From NCBI GenBank assembly GCA_035772405.1, contig JAYKKM010000123.1, positions 3,364,501-3,428,500 of the forward strand: 64,000 nucleotides of DNA, in the 5' to 3' direction. Of this stretch, positions 24,401 to 39,400 are shown piece after piece (positions within the stretch are counted from its first letter, which is position 1; every line of letters begins with the position of its first letter). The notes beneath the pieces were generated by a model. That model saw only the letters and a program-made list of their open reading frames with translations. It was not told the origin of the DNA and ran no database searches. Source of the DNA: Chrysogorgia sp. JL179-B06. Its lineage: Eukaryota; Cnidaria; Anthozoa; Scleralcyonacea; Chrysogorgiidae. The position numbers and the translations under genes are program-made.

Positions 24401-27400
24401 AACAACAATAAGTAATAATAAATAATATATATTAATAATACACGATAAGTGTGACTCAGAGATGCCGTCCATCGGAATCGCCAACGCGCTTTCGGTGATA
24501 TATATTCCGCTTTCCGTTTATGTGTGTTTATATGTGGCGAACTGACTTTATGTGTGTGGCGAACTGACTTTATGTGTGTGGTGAACTGACTCTAGATTTA
24601 GCGAAACCGACCGGTTACCTCCGTTCCAAACGTCACGGGGTTTTAAACGCGCGTTCGGAAGTTCGTTGGCATTCGACATTTATATGCTTAGTTCCAAATT
24701 TAAAACTGATCACGGCCGAGAAAAGAATGACACAATGCGGAACTTCTAATCGTCTGAAAGTAAACTGAAACCGACAGATCGTGATTTTGGACATTGGTGG
24801 TGCCATTTGCCACAAACTATACAACTCCAAACCATATTCCAAACGCCGATCACTGTGTCTTTAACGAAAACTATTCATTCATTCATTTGATAATAATCAC
24901 AAACTCACTGTGAAACTGTGAAACTGTGAAACCAATCAAAAGTCCGCTGTTTACACAGCACTCTACTTTTTACACCGAGAGTAATATTTGATTTTGGATG
25001 GGGCGGCATACTGTCATACTGTTATTGACACACGCGCGTTACTGAATAGTCGGACAAGGTCGGAACCCGACGTGTTTAGTCGACGTAGTTTTTCTCATGC
25101 GGTTGGTTTTGTCCACCGCAACCTCACCGCTAATCCACCGCAACCTCACCGCTAATTGACCGCTAATCCACCGCAACCTCACCGCTAATCCACCGCAACC
25201 TCACCGCTAAATGACCGCAACCGCAGTGTTAGGTTATTTCTAGGCAGTACTGTATACACGACTTTTATCCAATTGTCAATAAAGAAATATTTGATATTGA
25301 ATTCAAAGAATTTCTGGATAAACTCCTTTTTTAAATCGCGAAGGAAAACGTGAATATAAAAACGTTTTGTGAATAAGTGAAATTATAGCATAAGCGTCAG
25401 CACGGCCGAGTTCTATTGGAAACATTAGTTCTAAAAGCTTTCTTCTTTGTGGAAGAATGTCATTTTACATATTCTAATATAGTCGAAACGTAATTATTAA
25501 TCCATTTAACATAAAAAAGATAGATAATGCAACTTGTAGCAATACAGTAATTTCCAAGTGCAAAACGCCCTTGCGATAAGGAAAATACAAGTATTTCCAT
25601 AGCTAGATAATTGCGACAGTTATTTATGTGGAATAATTATTTTATTTTATTAGAACCTTATGAGAAATTCAAAAGTGCACGTTATAATCTCGTGAAATGT
25701 AAACTAAATTGTTTCGTAGTTTTGAAAATAAATGTAATCCCTTCCTCTCATCAAAGAAGCAGTATCGATATTTTTATTCCAGAAAACATTCATAAATACA
25801 TTGTGTAAATATTTTTGTTAGCTGTAGCTCAGTTGCATAAGTAAATCTGTTAAAGTACTTTTTGGATAATATCTCAAAAAAAACCTGCACGTCATATATC
25901 TTGTTTTTTTATATTCTTAGACATCGACGAGTGCTTGGGCCAACCATGTCATGCAAACGCTACTTGTAACAATACCGTTGGATCTTTCATGTGCACATGT
26001 GATGTAGGCTATTCCGGTAACGGATTTAACTGCTCAGGTATACACAACTTTTACCCAAATGTTAATAAAGAAATATTTGAATATTTCGAGTTCATATAAT
26101 CTCGGCATAAGCTCCATTTTTTAAATCGTGCAGGAAAATGTTGATATAAAAACGTTTTGTGAATAAGTGAATTATAGCATAAGCGTCAGCACGGCCGAGA
26201 TCTATTGGAAACATTAGTTCTAAAAGCTTTCTTGTTTGTGGAGGAATGTCATTCTATATATTCAAATATAGTCGTATAAAGTAATTATTAATCCATTTAA
26301 GATAACAAGATCGATAATGCAACTTGTAGCATTACAGTAATGCTAAATAAATTTAATTCCTTCATCTTATCAAAGAAGCATTATTATTTTTGTGGAAGAA
26401 AACATTGATAAATTTATTGTCTAAATATTTTTGTTTGCAGCAGCTCATTTGGAAAAGTAAACATGTGATAGTAGTTTTGATTAATTTCTAAAACAACTGC
26501 ACGTCATATATCTTGTTTTTATATATGTCTTAGATATCGACGAGTGCTTGGGCCAACCATGTCATGCAAACGCTACTTGTAACAATACCGTTGGATCTTT
26601 CATGTGCACATGTGATGTAGGCTATACCGGTGACGGATTTAACTGCTCAGGTATACACGACTTTTATCCAATTGTTCAATAAAGAAATATTTGATATTGA
26701 ATTCAAAGAATTTCTGGATAAACTCCTTTTTTAAATCGCGAAGGAAAACGAGAATATAAAAACGTTTTGTGAATAAGTGAAATTATAGCATAAGCGTCAG
26801 CACGGCCGAGATCTATTGGAAACATTAGTTCTAAAAGCTTTCTTCTTTGTGGAAGAATGTCATTTTACATATTCGAATATAGTCGGAAAGTAATTATTAA
26901 TCCATTTAAGATAAAAAGATAGATAATGCAACTTGTAGCAAACAGTAATTTCCAGGTGCAAAACGCCCTTGGGATAAGGAAAATACAAGTATTTCCATAG
27001 CTAGATAATTGCGACAGTTATTTCTGCGGAATAATTATTTTATTTTATTAGAACCTTATGAGAAGTTCAAAAGACCACGTTATAATCTCGTGAAATGTAA
27101 ACTAAATTGTTTCGTAGTTTTAAAAATAAATTTAATTCCTTCATCTCATCAAAGAAGCAGTATCGATATTTTTATTGCAGAAAACATTCATAATTACATT
27201 GTGTAAATATCTTTGTTAGCTGCAGCTCAGTTGCAAAAGTAAATCTGTTAAAGTACTTTTTGGATAATACCTCAAAAAAACTGTCACGTCATATATCTTG
27301 TTTTTATATATCTTAGACATCGACGAGTGCTTGGGCCAACCATGTCATGCAAACGCTACTTGTAACAATACCGTTGGATCTTTCATGTGCACATGTGATG

Positions 27401-30400
27401 TAGGCTATACCGGTGACGGATTTAACTGCTCAGGTATACACAACTTTTACCCAATTGTTAATAAGAAATATTTGAATATTTCGAATTCACAGAATTTCGG
27501 CATAAGCTCCATTTTTTAAAATCGTGCAGGAAAATGTTGATATAAAAAACTTTTGCAAATAAATGAAATAGGAGAATTATAGTCAGCACGGTCGAGATAT
27601 ATGATGACATTAGTTTTAAAAGTTTTCTTCTTCGTGGAAGAATGTCATTCTACATATTCGAATATAGTGGGAAAGTATAATTATTAATCCATTTAAGATA
27701 AAAAGATAGATAATGCAACTTGTAGCAATACAGTAATTTCCAAGTGCAAAACGCCCTTGGGATAAGGAAAATACAAGTATTTCCATAGAAAACATTCATA
27801 AATGTATTGTCTAAATATTTTTGTTTGCTGCAGCTCATTTGGAAAAGTAAACATGTGAAAGTAGTTTTGATTAATTTGTAAAACAACTGCACGTCATATA
27901 TCTTGTTTTTATATATGTCTTAGACATCGACGAGTGCTTGGGCCAACCATGTCATGCAAACGCTACATGTAACAATACCGTTGGATCTTTCATGTGCACA
28001 TGTGATGTAGGCTATACCGGTGACGGATTTAACTGCTCAGGTATACACGACTTTTATCCAATTGTCAATAAAGAAATATTTGATATTGAATTCAAAGAAT
28101 TTCTGGATAAACTCCTTTTTTAAATCGCGAAGGAAAACGTGAATATAAAAACGTTTTGTGAATAAGTGAAATTATAGCATAAGCGTCAGCACGGCCGAGT
28201 TCTATTGGAAACATTAGTTCTAAAAGCTTTCTTCTTTGTGGAAGAATGTCATTTTACATATTCTAATATAGTCGAAAAGTAATTATTAATCCATTTAACA
28301 TAAAAAAGATAGATAATGCAACTTGTAGCAATACAGTAATTTCCAAGTGCAAAACGCCCTTGCGATAAGGAAAATACAAGTATTTCCATAGCTAGATAAT
28401 TGCGACAGTTATTTATGTGGAATAATTATTTTATTTTATTAGAACCTTATGAGAAATTCAAAAGTGCACGTTATAATCTCGTGAAATGTAAACTGAATTG
28501 TTTCGTAGTTTTGAAAATAAATGTAATCCCTTCCTCTCATCAAAGAAGCAATATCGATATTTTTATTCCAGAAAACATTCATAAATACATTGTGTAAATA
28601 TTTTTGTTAGCTGTAGCTCAGTTGCATAAGTAAATCTGTTAAAGTACTTTTTGGATAATATTTCAAAAAAACCTGCACGTCATATATCTTGTTTTTTTAT
28701 ATCTTAGACATCGACGAGTGCTTGGGCCAACCATGTCATGCAAACGCTACTTGTAACAATACCGTTGGATCTTTCATGTGCACATGTGATGTAGGCTATT
28801 CCGGTAACGGATTTAACTGCTCAGGTATACACAACCTTTACCCAAATGTTAATAAAGAAATATTTGAATATTTCGAATTCATATAATCTCGGCATAAGCT
28901 CCATTTTTTAAATCGTGCAGGAAAATGTTGATATAAAAACGTTTTGTGAATAAGTGAATTATAGCATAAGCGTCAGCACGGCCGAGATCTATTGGAAACA
29001 TTAGTTCTAAAAGCTTTCTTGTTTGTGGAGGAATGTCATTCTATATATTCAAATATAGTCGTATAAAGTAATTATTAATCCATTTAAGATAACAAGATCG
29101 ATAATGCAACTTGTAGCATTACAGTAATGCTAAATAAATTTAATTCCTTCATCTTATCAAAGAAGCATTATTATTTTTGTGGAAGAAAACATTGATAAAT
29201 TTATTGTCTAAATATTTTCGTTTGCAGCAGCTCATTTGGAAAAGTAAACATGTGAAAGTAGTTTTGATTAATTTCTAAAACAACTGCACGTCATATATCT
29301 TGTTTTTATATATGTTTTAGATATCGACGAGTGCTTGGGCCAACCATGTCATGCAAACGCTACTTGTAACAATACCGTTGGATCTTTCATGTGCACATGT
29401 GATGTAGGCTATACCGGTGACGGATTTAACTGCTCAGGTATACACAACTTTTACCCAATTGTTAATAAGAAATATTTGAATATTTCGAATTCACAGAATT
29501 TCGGCATAAGCTCCATTTTTTAAAATCGTGCAGGAAAATGTTGATATAAAAAACTTTTGCAAATAAATGAAATAGGAGAATTATAGTCAGCACGGTCAAG
29601 ATATATGATGACATTAGTTTTAAAAGTTTTCTTCTTCGTGGAAGAATGTCATTTTACATATTCGAATATAGTCGGAAAGTAATTATTAATCCATTTAAGA
29701 TAAAAAGATAGATAATGCAACTTGTAGCAATACAGTAATTTCCAGGTGCAAAACGCCCTTGGGATAAGGAAAATACAAGTATTTCCATAGATAGATAATT
29801 GCGACAGTTATTTCTGCGGAATAATTATTTTATTTTATTAGAACCTTATGAGAAGTTCAAAAGACCACGTTATAATCTCGTGAAATGTAAACTAAATTGT
29901 TTCGTAGTTTTAAAAATAAATTTAATTCCTTCATCTCATCAAAGAAGCAGTATCGATATTTTTATTGCAGAAAACATTCATAATTACATTGTGTAAATAT
30001 CTTTGTTAGCTGCAGCTCAGTTGCAAAAGTAAATCTGTTAAAGTACTTTTTGGATAATACCTCAAAAAAACTGTCCCGTCATATATCTTGTTTTTATATA
30101 TCTTAGACATCGACGAGTGCTTGGGCCAACCATGTCATGCAAACGCTACTTGTAACAATACCGTTGGATCTTTCATGTGCACATGTGATGTAGGCTATAC
30201 CGGTGACGGATTTAACTGCTCAGGTATACACAACTTTTACCCAATTGTTAATAAGAAATATTTGAATATTTCGAATTCACAGAATTTCGGCATAAGCTCC
30301 ATTTTTTAAAATCGTGCAGGAAAATGTTGATATAAAAAACTTTTGCAAATAAATGAAATAGGAGAATTATAGTCAGCACGGTCGAGATATATGATGACAT

Positions 30401-33400
30401 TAGTTTTAAAAGTTTTCTTCTTCGTGGAAGAATGTCATTCTACATATTCGAATATAGTGGGAAAGTATAATTATTAATCCATTTAAGATAAAAAGATAGA
30501 TAATGCAACTTGTAGCAATACAGTAATTTCCAAGTGCAAAACGCCCTTGGGATAAGGAAAATACAAGTATTTCCATAGAAAACATTCATAAATGTATTGT
30601 CTAAATATTTTTGTTTGCTGCAGCTCATTTGGAAAAGTAAACATGTGAAAGTAGTTTTGATTAATTTGTAAAACAACTGCACGTCATATATCTTGTTTTT
30701 ATATATGTCTTAGACATCGACGAGTGCTTGGGCCAACCATGTCATGCAAACGCTACATGTAACAATACCGTTGGATCTTTCATGTGCACATGTGATGTAG
30801 GCTATACCGGTGACGGATTTAACTGCTCAGGTATACACGACTTTTATCCAATTGTCAATAAAGAAATATTTGATATTGAATTCAAAGAATTTCTGGATAA
30901 ACTCCTTTTTTAAATCGCGAAGGAAAACGTGAATATAAAAACGTTTTGTGAATAAGTGAAATTATAGCATAAGCGTCAGCACGGCCGAGATCTATTGGAA
31001 ACATTAGTTCTAAAAGCTTTCTTCTTTGTGGAAGAATGTCATTTTACATATTCTAATATAGTCGAAAAGTAATTATTAATCCATTTAACATAAAAAAGAT
31101 AGATAATGCAACTTGTAGCAATACAGTAATTTCCAAGTGCAAAACGCCCTTGCGATAAGGAAAATACAAGTATTTCCATAGCTAGATAATTGCGACAGTT
31201 ATTTATGTGGAATAATTATTTTATTTTATTAGAACCTTATGAGAAATTCAAAAGTGCACGTTATAATCTCGTGAAATGTAAACTAAATTGTTTCGTAGTT
31301 TTGAAAATAAATGTAATCCCTTCCTCTTATCAAAGAAGCAGTATCGATATTTTTATTCCAGAAAACATTCATAAATACATTGTGTAAATATTTTTGTTAG
31401 CTGTAGCTCAGTTGCATAAGTAAATCTGTTAAAGTACTTTTTGGATAATATCTCAAAAAAACCTGCACGTCATATATCTTGTTTTTTTATATCTTAGACA
31501 TCGACGAGTGCTTGGGCCAACCATGTCATGCAAACGCTACTTGTAACAATACCGTTGGATCTTTCATGTGCACATGTGATGTAGGCTATTCCGGTAACGG
31601 ATTTAACTGCTCAGGTATACACAACTTTTACCCAAATGTTAATAAAGAAATATTTGAATATTTCGAATTCATATAATCTCGGCATAAGCTCCATTTTTTA
31701 AATCGTGCAGGAAAATGTTGATATAAAAACGTTTTGTGAATAAGTGAATTATAGCATAAGCGTCAGCACGGCCGAGATCTATTGTAAACATTAGTTCTAA
31801 AAGCTTTCTTGTTTGTGGAGGAATGTCATTCTATATATTCAAATATAGTCGTATAAAGTAATTATTAATCCATTTAAGATAACAAGATCGATAATGCAAC
31901 TTGTAGCATTACAGTAATGCTAAATAAATTTAATTCCTTCTTCTTATCAAAGAAGCATTATTATTTTTGTGGAAGAAAACATTGATAAATTTATTGTCTA
32001 AATATTTTTGTTTGCAGCAGCTCATTTGGAAAAGTAAACATGTGATAGTAGTTTTGATTAATTTCTAAAACAACTGCACGTCATATATCTTGTTTTTATA
32101 TATGTCTTAGATATCGACGAGTGCTTGGGCCAACCATGTCATGCAAACGCTACTTGTAACAATACCGTTGGATCTTTCATGTGCACATGTGATGTAGGCT
32201 ATACCGGTGACGGATTTAACTGCTCAGGTATACACGACTTTTATCCAATTGTCAATAAAGAAATATTTGATATTGAATTCAAAGAATTTCTGGATAAACT
32301 CCTTTTTTAAATCGCGAAGGAAAACGAGAATATAAAAACGTTTTGTGAATAAGTGAAATTATAGCATAAGCGTCAGCACGGCCGAGATCTATTGGAAACA
32401 TTAGTTCTAAAAGCTTTCTTCTTTGTGGAAGAATGTCATTTTACATATTCGAATATAGTCGGAAAGTAATTATTAATCCATTTAAGATAAAAAGATAGAT
32501 AATGCAACTTGTAGCAATACAGTAATTTCCAGGTGCAAAACGCCCTTGGGATAAGGAAAATACAAGTATTTCCATAGCTAGATAATTGCGACAGTTATTT
32601 CTGCGGAATAATTATTTTATTTTATTAGAACCTTATGAGAAGTTCAAAAGACCACGTTATAATCTCGTGAAATGTAAACTAAATTGTTTCGTAGTTTTAA
32701 AAATAAATTTAATTCCTTCATCTCATCAAAGAAGCAGTATCGATATTTTTATTGCAGAAAACATTCATAATTACATTGTGTAAATATCTTTGTTAGCTGC
32801 AGCTCAGTTGCAAAAGTAAATCTGTTAAAGTACTTTTTGGATAATACCTCAAAAAAACTGTCACGTCATATATCTTGTTTTTATATATCTTAGACATCGA
32901 CGAGTGCTTGGGCCAACCATGTCATGCAAACGCTACTTGTAACAATACCGTTGGATCTTTCATGTGCACATGTGATGTAGGCTATACCGGTGACGGATTT
33001 AACTGCTCAGGTATACACAACTTTTACCCAATTGTTAATAAGAAATATTTGAATATTTCGAATTCACAGAATTTCGGCATAAGCTCCATTTTTTAAAATC
33101 GTGCAGGAAAATGTTGATATAAAAAACCTTTGCAAATAAATGAAATAGGAGAATTATAGTCAGCACGGTCGAGATATATGATGACATTAGTTTTAAAAGT
33201 TTTCTTCTTCGTGGAAGAATGTCATTCTACATATTCGAATATAGTGGGAAAGTATAATTATTAATCCATTTAAGATAAAAAGATAGATAATGCAACTTGT
33301 AGCAATACAGTAATTTCCAAGTGCAAAACGCCCTTGGGATAAGGAAAATACAAGTATTTCCATAGAAAACATTCATAAATGTATTGTCTAAATATTTTTG

Positions 33401-36400
33401 TTTGCTGCAGCTCATTTGGAAAAGTAAACATGTGAAAGTAGTTTTGATTAATTTGTAAAACAACTGCACGTCATATATCTTGTTTTTATATATGTCTTAG
33501 ACATCGACGAGTGCTTGGGCCAACCATGTCATGCAAACGCTACATGTAACAATACCGTTGGATCTTTCATGTGCACATGTGATGTAGGCTATACCGGTGA
33601 CGGATTTAACTGCTCAGGTATACACGACTTTTATCCAATTGTCAATAAAGAAATATTTGATATTGAATTCAAAGAATTTCTGGATAAACTCCTTTTTTAA
33701 ATCGCGAAGGAAAACGTGAATATAAAAACGTTTTGTGAATAAGTGAAATTATAGCATAAGCGTCAGCACGGCCGAGATCTATTGGAAACATTAGTTCTAA
33801 AAGCTTTCTTCTTTGTGGAAGAATGTCATTTTACATATTCTAATATAGTCGAAAAGTAATTATTAATCCATTTAACATAAAAAAGATAGATAATGCAACT
33901 TGTAGCAATACAGTAATTTCCAAGTGCAAAACGCCCTTGCGATAAGGAAAATACAAGTATTTCCATAGCTAGATAATTGCGACAGTTATTTATGTGGAAT
34001 AATTATTTTATTTTATTAGAACCTTATGAGAAATTCAAAAGTGCACGTTATAATCTCGTGAAATGTAAACTAAATTGTTTCGTAGTTTTGAAAATAAATG
34101 TAATCCCTTCCTCTCATCAATGAAGCAATATCGATATTTTTATTCCAGAAAACATTCATAAATACATTGTGTAAATATTTTTGTTAGCTGTAGCTCAGTT
34201 GCATAAGTAAATCTGTTAAAGTACTTTTTGGATAATATTTCAAAAAAACCTGCACGTCATATATCTTGTTTTTTTATATCTTAGACATCGACGAGTGCTT
34301 GGGCCAACCATGTCATGCAAACGCTACTTGTAACAATACCGTTGGATCTTTCATGTGCACATGTGATGTAGGCTATTCCGGTAACGGATTTAACTGCTCA
34401 GGTATACACAACTTTTACCCAAATGTTAATAAAGAAATATTTGAATATTTCGAATTCATATAATCTCGGCATAAGCTCCATTTTTTAAATCGTGCAGGAA
34501 AATGTTGATATAAAAACGTTTTGTGAATAAGTGAATTATAGCATAAGCGTCAGCACGGCCGAGATCTATTGGAAACATTAGTTCTAAAAGCTTTCTTGTC
34601 TGTGGAGGAATGTCATTCTATATATTCAAATATAGTCGTATAAAGTAATTATTAATCCATTAAAGATAACAAGATCGATAATGCAACTTGTAGCATTACA
34701 GTAATGCTAAATAAATTTAATTCCTTCATCTTATCAAAGAAGCATTATTATTTTTGTGGAAGAAAACATTGATAAATTTATTGTCTAAATATTTTCGTTT
34801 GCAGCAGCTCATTTGGAAAAGTAAACATGTGAAAGTAGTTTTGATTAATTTCTAAAACAACTGCACGTCATATATCTTGTTTTTATATATGTCTTAGATA
34901 TCGACGAGTGCTTGGGCCAACCATGTCATGCAAACGCTACTTGTAACAATACCGTTGGATCTTTCATGTGCACATGTGATGTAGGCTATACCGGTGACGG
35001 ATTTAACTGCTCAGGTATACACAACTTTTACCCAATTGTTAATAAGAAATATTTGAATATTTCGAATTCACAGAATTTCGGCATAAGCTCCATTTTTTAA
35101 AATCGTGCAGGAAAATGTTGATATAAAAAACTTTTGCAAATAAATGAAATAGGAGAATTATAGTCAGCACGGTCGAGATATATGATGACATTAGTTTTAA
35201 AAGTTTTCTTCTTCGTGGAAGAATGTCATTCTACATATTCGAATATAGTGGGAAAGTATAATTATTAATCCATTTAAGATAAAAAGATAGATAATGCAAC
35301 TTGTAGCAATACAGTAATTTCCAAGTGCAAAACGCCCTTGGGATAAGGAAAATACAAGTATTTCCATAGAACACATTCATAAATGTATTGTCTAAATATT
35401 TTTGTTTGCTGCAGCTCATTTGGAAAAGTAAACATGTGAAAGTAGTTTTGATTAATTTGTAAAACAACTGCACGTCATATATCTTGTTTTTATATATATC
35501 TTAGACATCGACGAGTGCTTGGGCTTACCATGTCATGCAAACGCTACATGTAACAATACCGTTGGATCTTTCATGTGCACATGTGATGTAGGCTATACCG
35601 GTGACGGATTTAACTGCTCAGGTATACACGACTTTTATCCAATTGTCAATAAAGAAATATTTGAATATTTCGAATTCAGAGAATTTCGGCATAAGCTCCA
35701 TTTTTTAAAATCGTGCAGGAAAATGTTGATATAAAAAACTTTTGCGAATAAATGAAATAGGAGAATTATAGTCAGCACGGTCGAGATATATGACGACATT
35801 AGTTTTAAAAGTTTTCTTCTTCGTGGAAGAATGTCATTCTACATATTCGAATATAGTGGGAAAGTATAATTATTAATCCATTTAAGATAAAAAGATAGAT
35901 AATGCAACTTGTAGCAATACAGTAATTTCCAAGTGCAAAACGCCCTTGGGATAAGGAAAATACAAGTATTTCCATAGAAAACATTCATAAATTTATTGTC
36001 TATATATTTTTGTTTGCTGCAGCTCATTTGGAAAAGTAAACATGTGAAAGTAGTTTTGATTAATTTGTAAAAAAACTGCACGTCATATATCTTGTTTTTA
36101 TATATGTCTTAGACATCCACGAGTGCTTGGGCCAACCATGTCATGCAAACGCTACATGTAACAATACCGTTGGATCTTTCATGTGCACATGTGATGTAGG
36201 CTATACCGGTGACGGATTTAACTGCTCAGGTATACACGACTTTTATCCAATTGTTAATAAGAAATATTTGAATATTTCGAATTCAGAGAATTTCGGCATA
36301 AGCTCCATTTTTTAAAATCGTGCAGGAAAATGTTGATATAAAAAACTTTTGCGAATAAATGAAATAGGAGAATTATAGTCAGCACGGTCGAGATATATGA

Positions 36401-39400
36401 TGACATTAGTTTTAAAAGTTTTCTTCTTCGTGGAAGAATGTCATTCTACATATTCGAATATAGTGGGAAAGTATAATTATTAATCCATTTAAGATAAAAA
36501 GATAGATAATGCAACTTGTAGCAATACAGTAATTTCCAAGTGCAAAACGCCCTTGGGATAAGGAAAATACAAGTATTTCCATAGAAAACATTCATAAATG
36601 TATTAACTAAATATTTTTGTTTGCTGCAGCTCATTTGGAAAAGTAAACATGTGAAAGTAGTTTTGATTAATTTGTAAAACAACTGCACGTCATATATCTT
36701 GTTTTTATATATGTCTTAGACATCGACGAGTGCTTGGGCCAACCATGTCATGCAAACGCTACATGTAACAATACCGTTGGATCTTTCATGTGCACATGTG
36801 ATGTAGGCTATACCGGTGACGGATTTAACTGCTCAGGTATACATGACTTTTATCCAATTGTCAATAAAGAAATATTTGATATTGAATTCAAAGAATTTCT
36901 GGATAAACTCCTTTTTTAAATCGCGAAGGAAAACGTGAATATAAAAACGTTTTGTGAATAAGTGAAATTATAGCATAAGCGTCAGCACGGCCGAGATCTA
37001 TTGGAAACATTAGTTCTAAAAGCTTTCTTCTTTGCGGAAGAATGTCATTTTACATATTCTAATATAGTCGAAAAGTAATTATTAATCCATTTAACATAAA
37101 AAAGATAGATAATGCAACTTGTAGCAATACAGTAATTTCCAAGTGCAAAACGCCCTTGCGATAAGGAAAATACAAGTATTTCCATAGCTAGATAATTGCG
37201 ACAGTTATTTATGTGGAATAATTATTTTATTTTATTAGAAACCTTATGAGAAATTCAAAAGTGCACGTTATAATCTCGTGAAATGTAAACTAAATTGTTT
37301 CGTAGTTTTGAAAATAAATGTAATCCCTTCCTCTCATCAAAGAAGCAGTATCGATATTTTTATTCCAGAAAACATTCATAAATACATTGTGTAAATATTT
37401 TTGTTAGCTGTAGCTCAGTTGCATACATGTAAGTAAATCTGTTAAAGTACTTTTTGGATAATATCTCAAAAAAACCTGCACGTCATATATCTTGTTTTTT
37501 TATATTAGACATCGACGAGTGCTTGGGCCAACCATGTCATGCAAACGCTACTTGTAACAATACCGTTGGATCTTTCATGTGCACATGTGATGTAGGCTAT
37601 TCCGGTAACGGATTTAACTGCTCAGGTATACACAACTTTTACCCAAATGTTAATAAAGAAATATTTGAATATTTCGAATTCATATAATCTCGGCATAAGC
37701 TCCATTTTTTAAATCGTGCAGGAAAATGTTGATATAAAAAACGTTTTGTGAATAAGTGAATTATAGCATAAGCGTCAGCACGGCCGAGATCTATTGGAAA
37801 CATTAGTTCTAAAAGCTTTCTTGTTTGTGGAGGAATGTCATTCTATATATTCAAATATAGTCGTATAAAGTAATTATTAATCCATTTAAGATAACAAGAT
37901 CGATAATGCAACTTGTAGCATTACAGTAATGCTCAATAAATTTAATTCCTTCATCTTATCAAAGAAGCATTATTATTATTTTTGTGGAAGAAAACATTGA
38001 TAAATGTATTGTCTAAATATTTTTGTTTGCAGCAGCTCATTTGGAAAAGTAAACATGTGAAAGTAGTTTTGATTAATTTCTAAAACAACTGCACGTCATA
38101 TATCTTGTTTTTATATATGTCTTAGATATCGACGAGTGCTTGGGCCAACCATGTCATGCAAACGCTACTTGTAACAATACCGTTGGATCTTTCATGTGCA
38201 CATGTGATGTAGGCTATACCGGTGACGGATTTAACTGCTCAGGTATACACAACTTTTACCCAATTGTTAATAAGAAATATTTGAATATTTCGAATTCACA
38301 GAATTTCGGCATAAGCTCCTTTTTTAAAATCGTGCAGGAAAATGTTGATATAAAAAACTTTTGCAAATAAATGAAATAGGAGAATTATAGTCAGCACGGT
38401 CGAGATATATGATGACATTAGTTTTAAAAGTTTTCTTCTTCGTGGAAGAATGTCATTCTACATATTCGAATATAGTGGGAAAGTATAATTATTAATCCAT
38501 TTAAGATAAAAAGATAGATAATGCAACTTGTAGCAATACAGTAATTTCCAAGTGCAAAACGCCCTTGGGATAAGGAAAATACAAGTATTTCCATAGAAAA
38601 CATTCATAAATGTATTGTCTAAATATTTTTGTTTGCTGCAGCTCATTTGGAAAAGTAAACATGTGAAAGTAGTTTTGATTAATTTGTAAAACAACTGCAC
38701 GTCATATATCTTGTTTTTATATATGTCTTAGACATCGACGAGTGCTTGGGCCAACCATGTCATGCAAACGCTACATGTAACAATACCGTTGGATCTTTCA
38801 TGTGCACATGTGATGTAGGCTATACCGGTGACGGATTTAACTGCTCAGGTATACACGACTTTTATCCAATTGTCAATAAAGAAATATTTGATATTGAATT
38901 CAAAGAATTTCTGGATAAACTCCTTTTTTAAATCGCGAAGGAAAACGTGAATATAAAAACGTTTTGTGAATAAGTGAAATTATAGCATAAGCGTCAGCAC
39001 GGCCGAGATCTATTGGAAACATTAGTTCTAAAAGCTTTCTTCTTTGTGGAAGAATGTCATTTTACATATTCTAATATAGTCGAAAAGTAATTATTAATCC
39101 ATTTAACATAAAAAGATAGATAATGCAACTTGTAGCAATACAGTAATTTCCAAGTGCAAAACGCCCTTGCGATAAGGAAAATACAAGTATTTCCATAGCT
39201 AGATAATTGCGACAGTTATTTATGTGGAATAATTATTTTATTTTATTAGAACCTTATGAGAAATTCAAAAGTGCACGTTATAATCTCGTGAAATGTAAAC
39301 TAAATTGTTTCGTAGTTTTGAAAATAAATGTAATCCCTTCCTCTCATCAAAGAAGCAGTATCGATATTTTTATTCCAGAAAACATTCATAAATACATTGT

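Larger units (their letters stand above)
22486..25252 (+). mobile_element. Tc1/mariner-like element, TA target duplication
   Basis: A 2,767-bp insertion with inverted ends CAGTACTGCCTAGAA.../...TTCTAGGCAGTACTG (about 24 bp, one mismatch), flanked by TA at 22484-22485 and 25253-25254. Removing it restores the intact array donor GTATAC. It carries a broken Tc1-type transposase at the left, subterminal short repeats at both ends and a nested inverted repeat at 24104-24595. It enlarges the intron after e24 to about 3.4 kb. The transposase is too damaged to act, so it must have been mobilised in trans or have decayed since. Confidence 0.88.
26534..34897 (+). repeat. 2.79-kb A-C-A-B tetramer repeat, three copies
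   Basis: B-class exons e26, e30, e34 and e38 are spaced 2787, 2790 and 2787 bp. The extra A-class unit (e27, e31, e35) carries the common protein and sits between B and C. Confidence 0.9.

Noticed and set aside
23628..24842. Short minus-strand frames inside the Tc1-like element (23628-23919, 24296-24484, 24633-24842)
   Set aside because: Below 70 codons, no domain, and opposite in strand to the transposase remnants.
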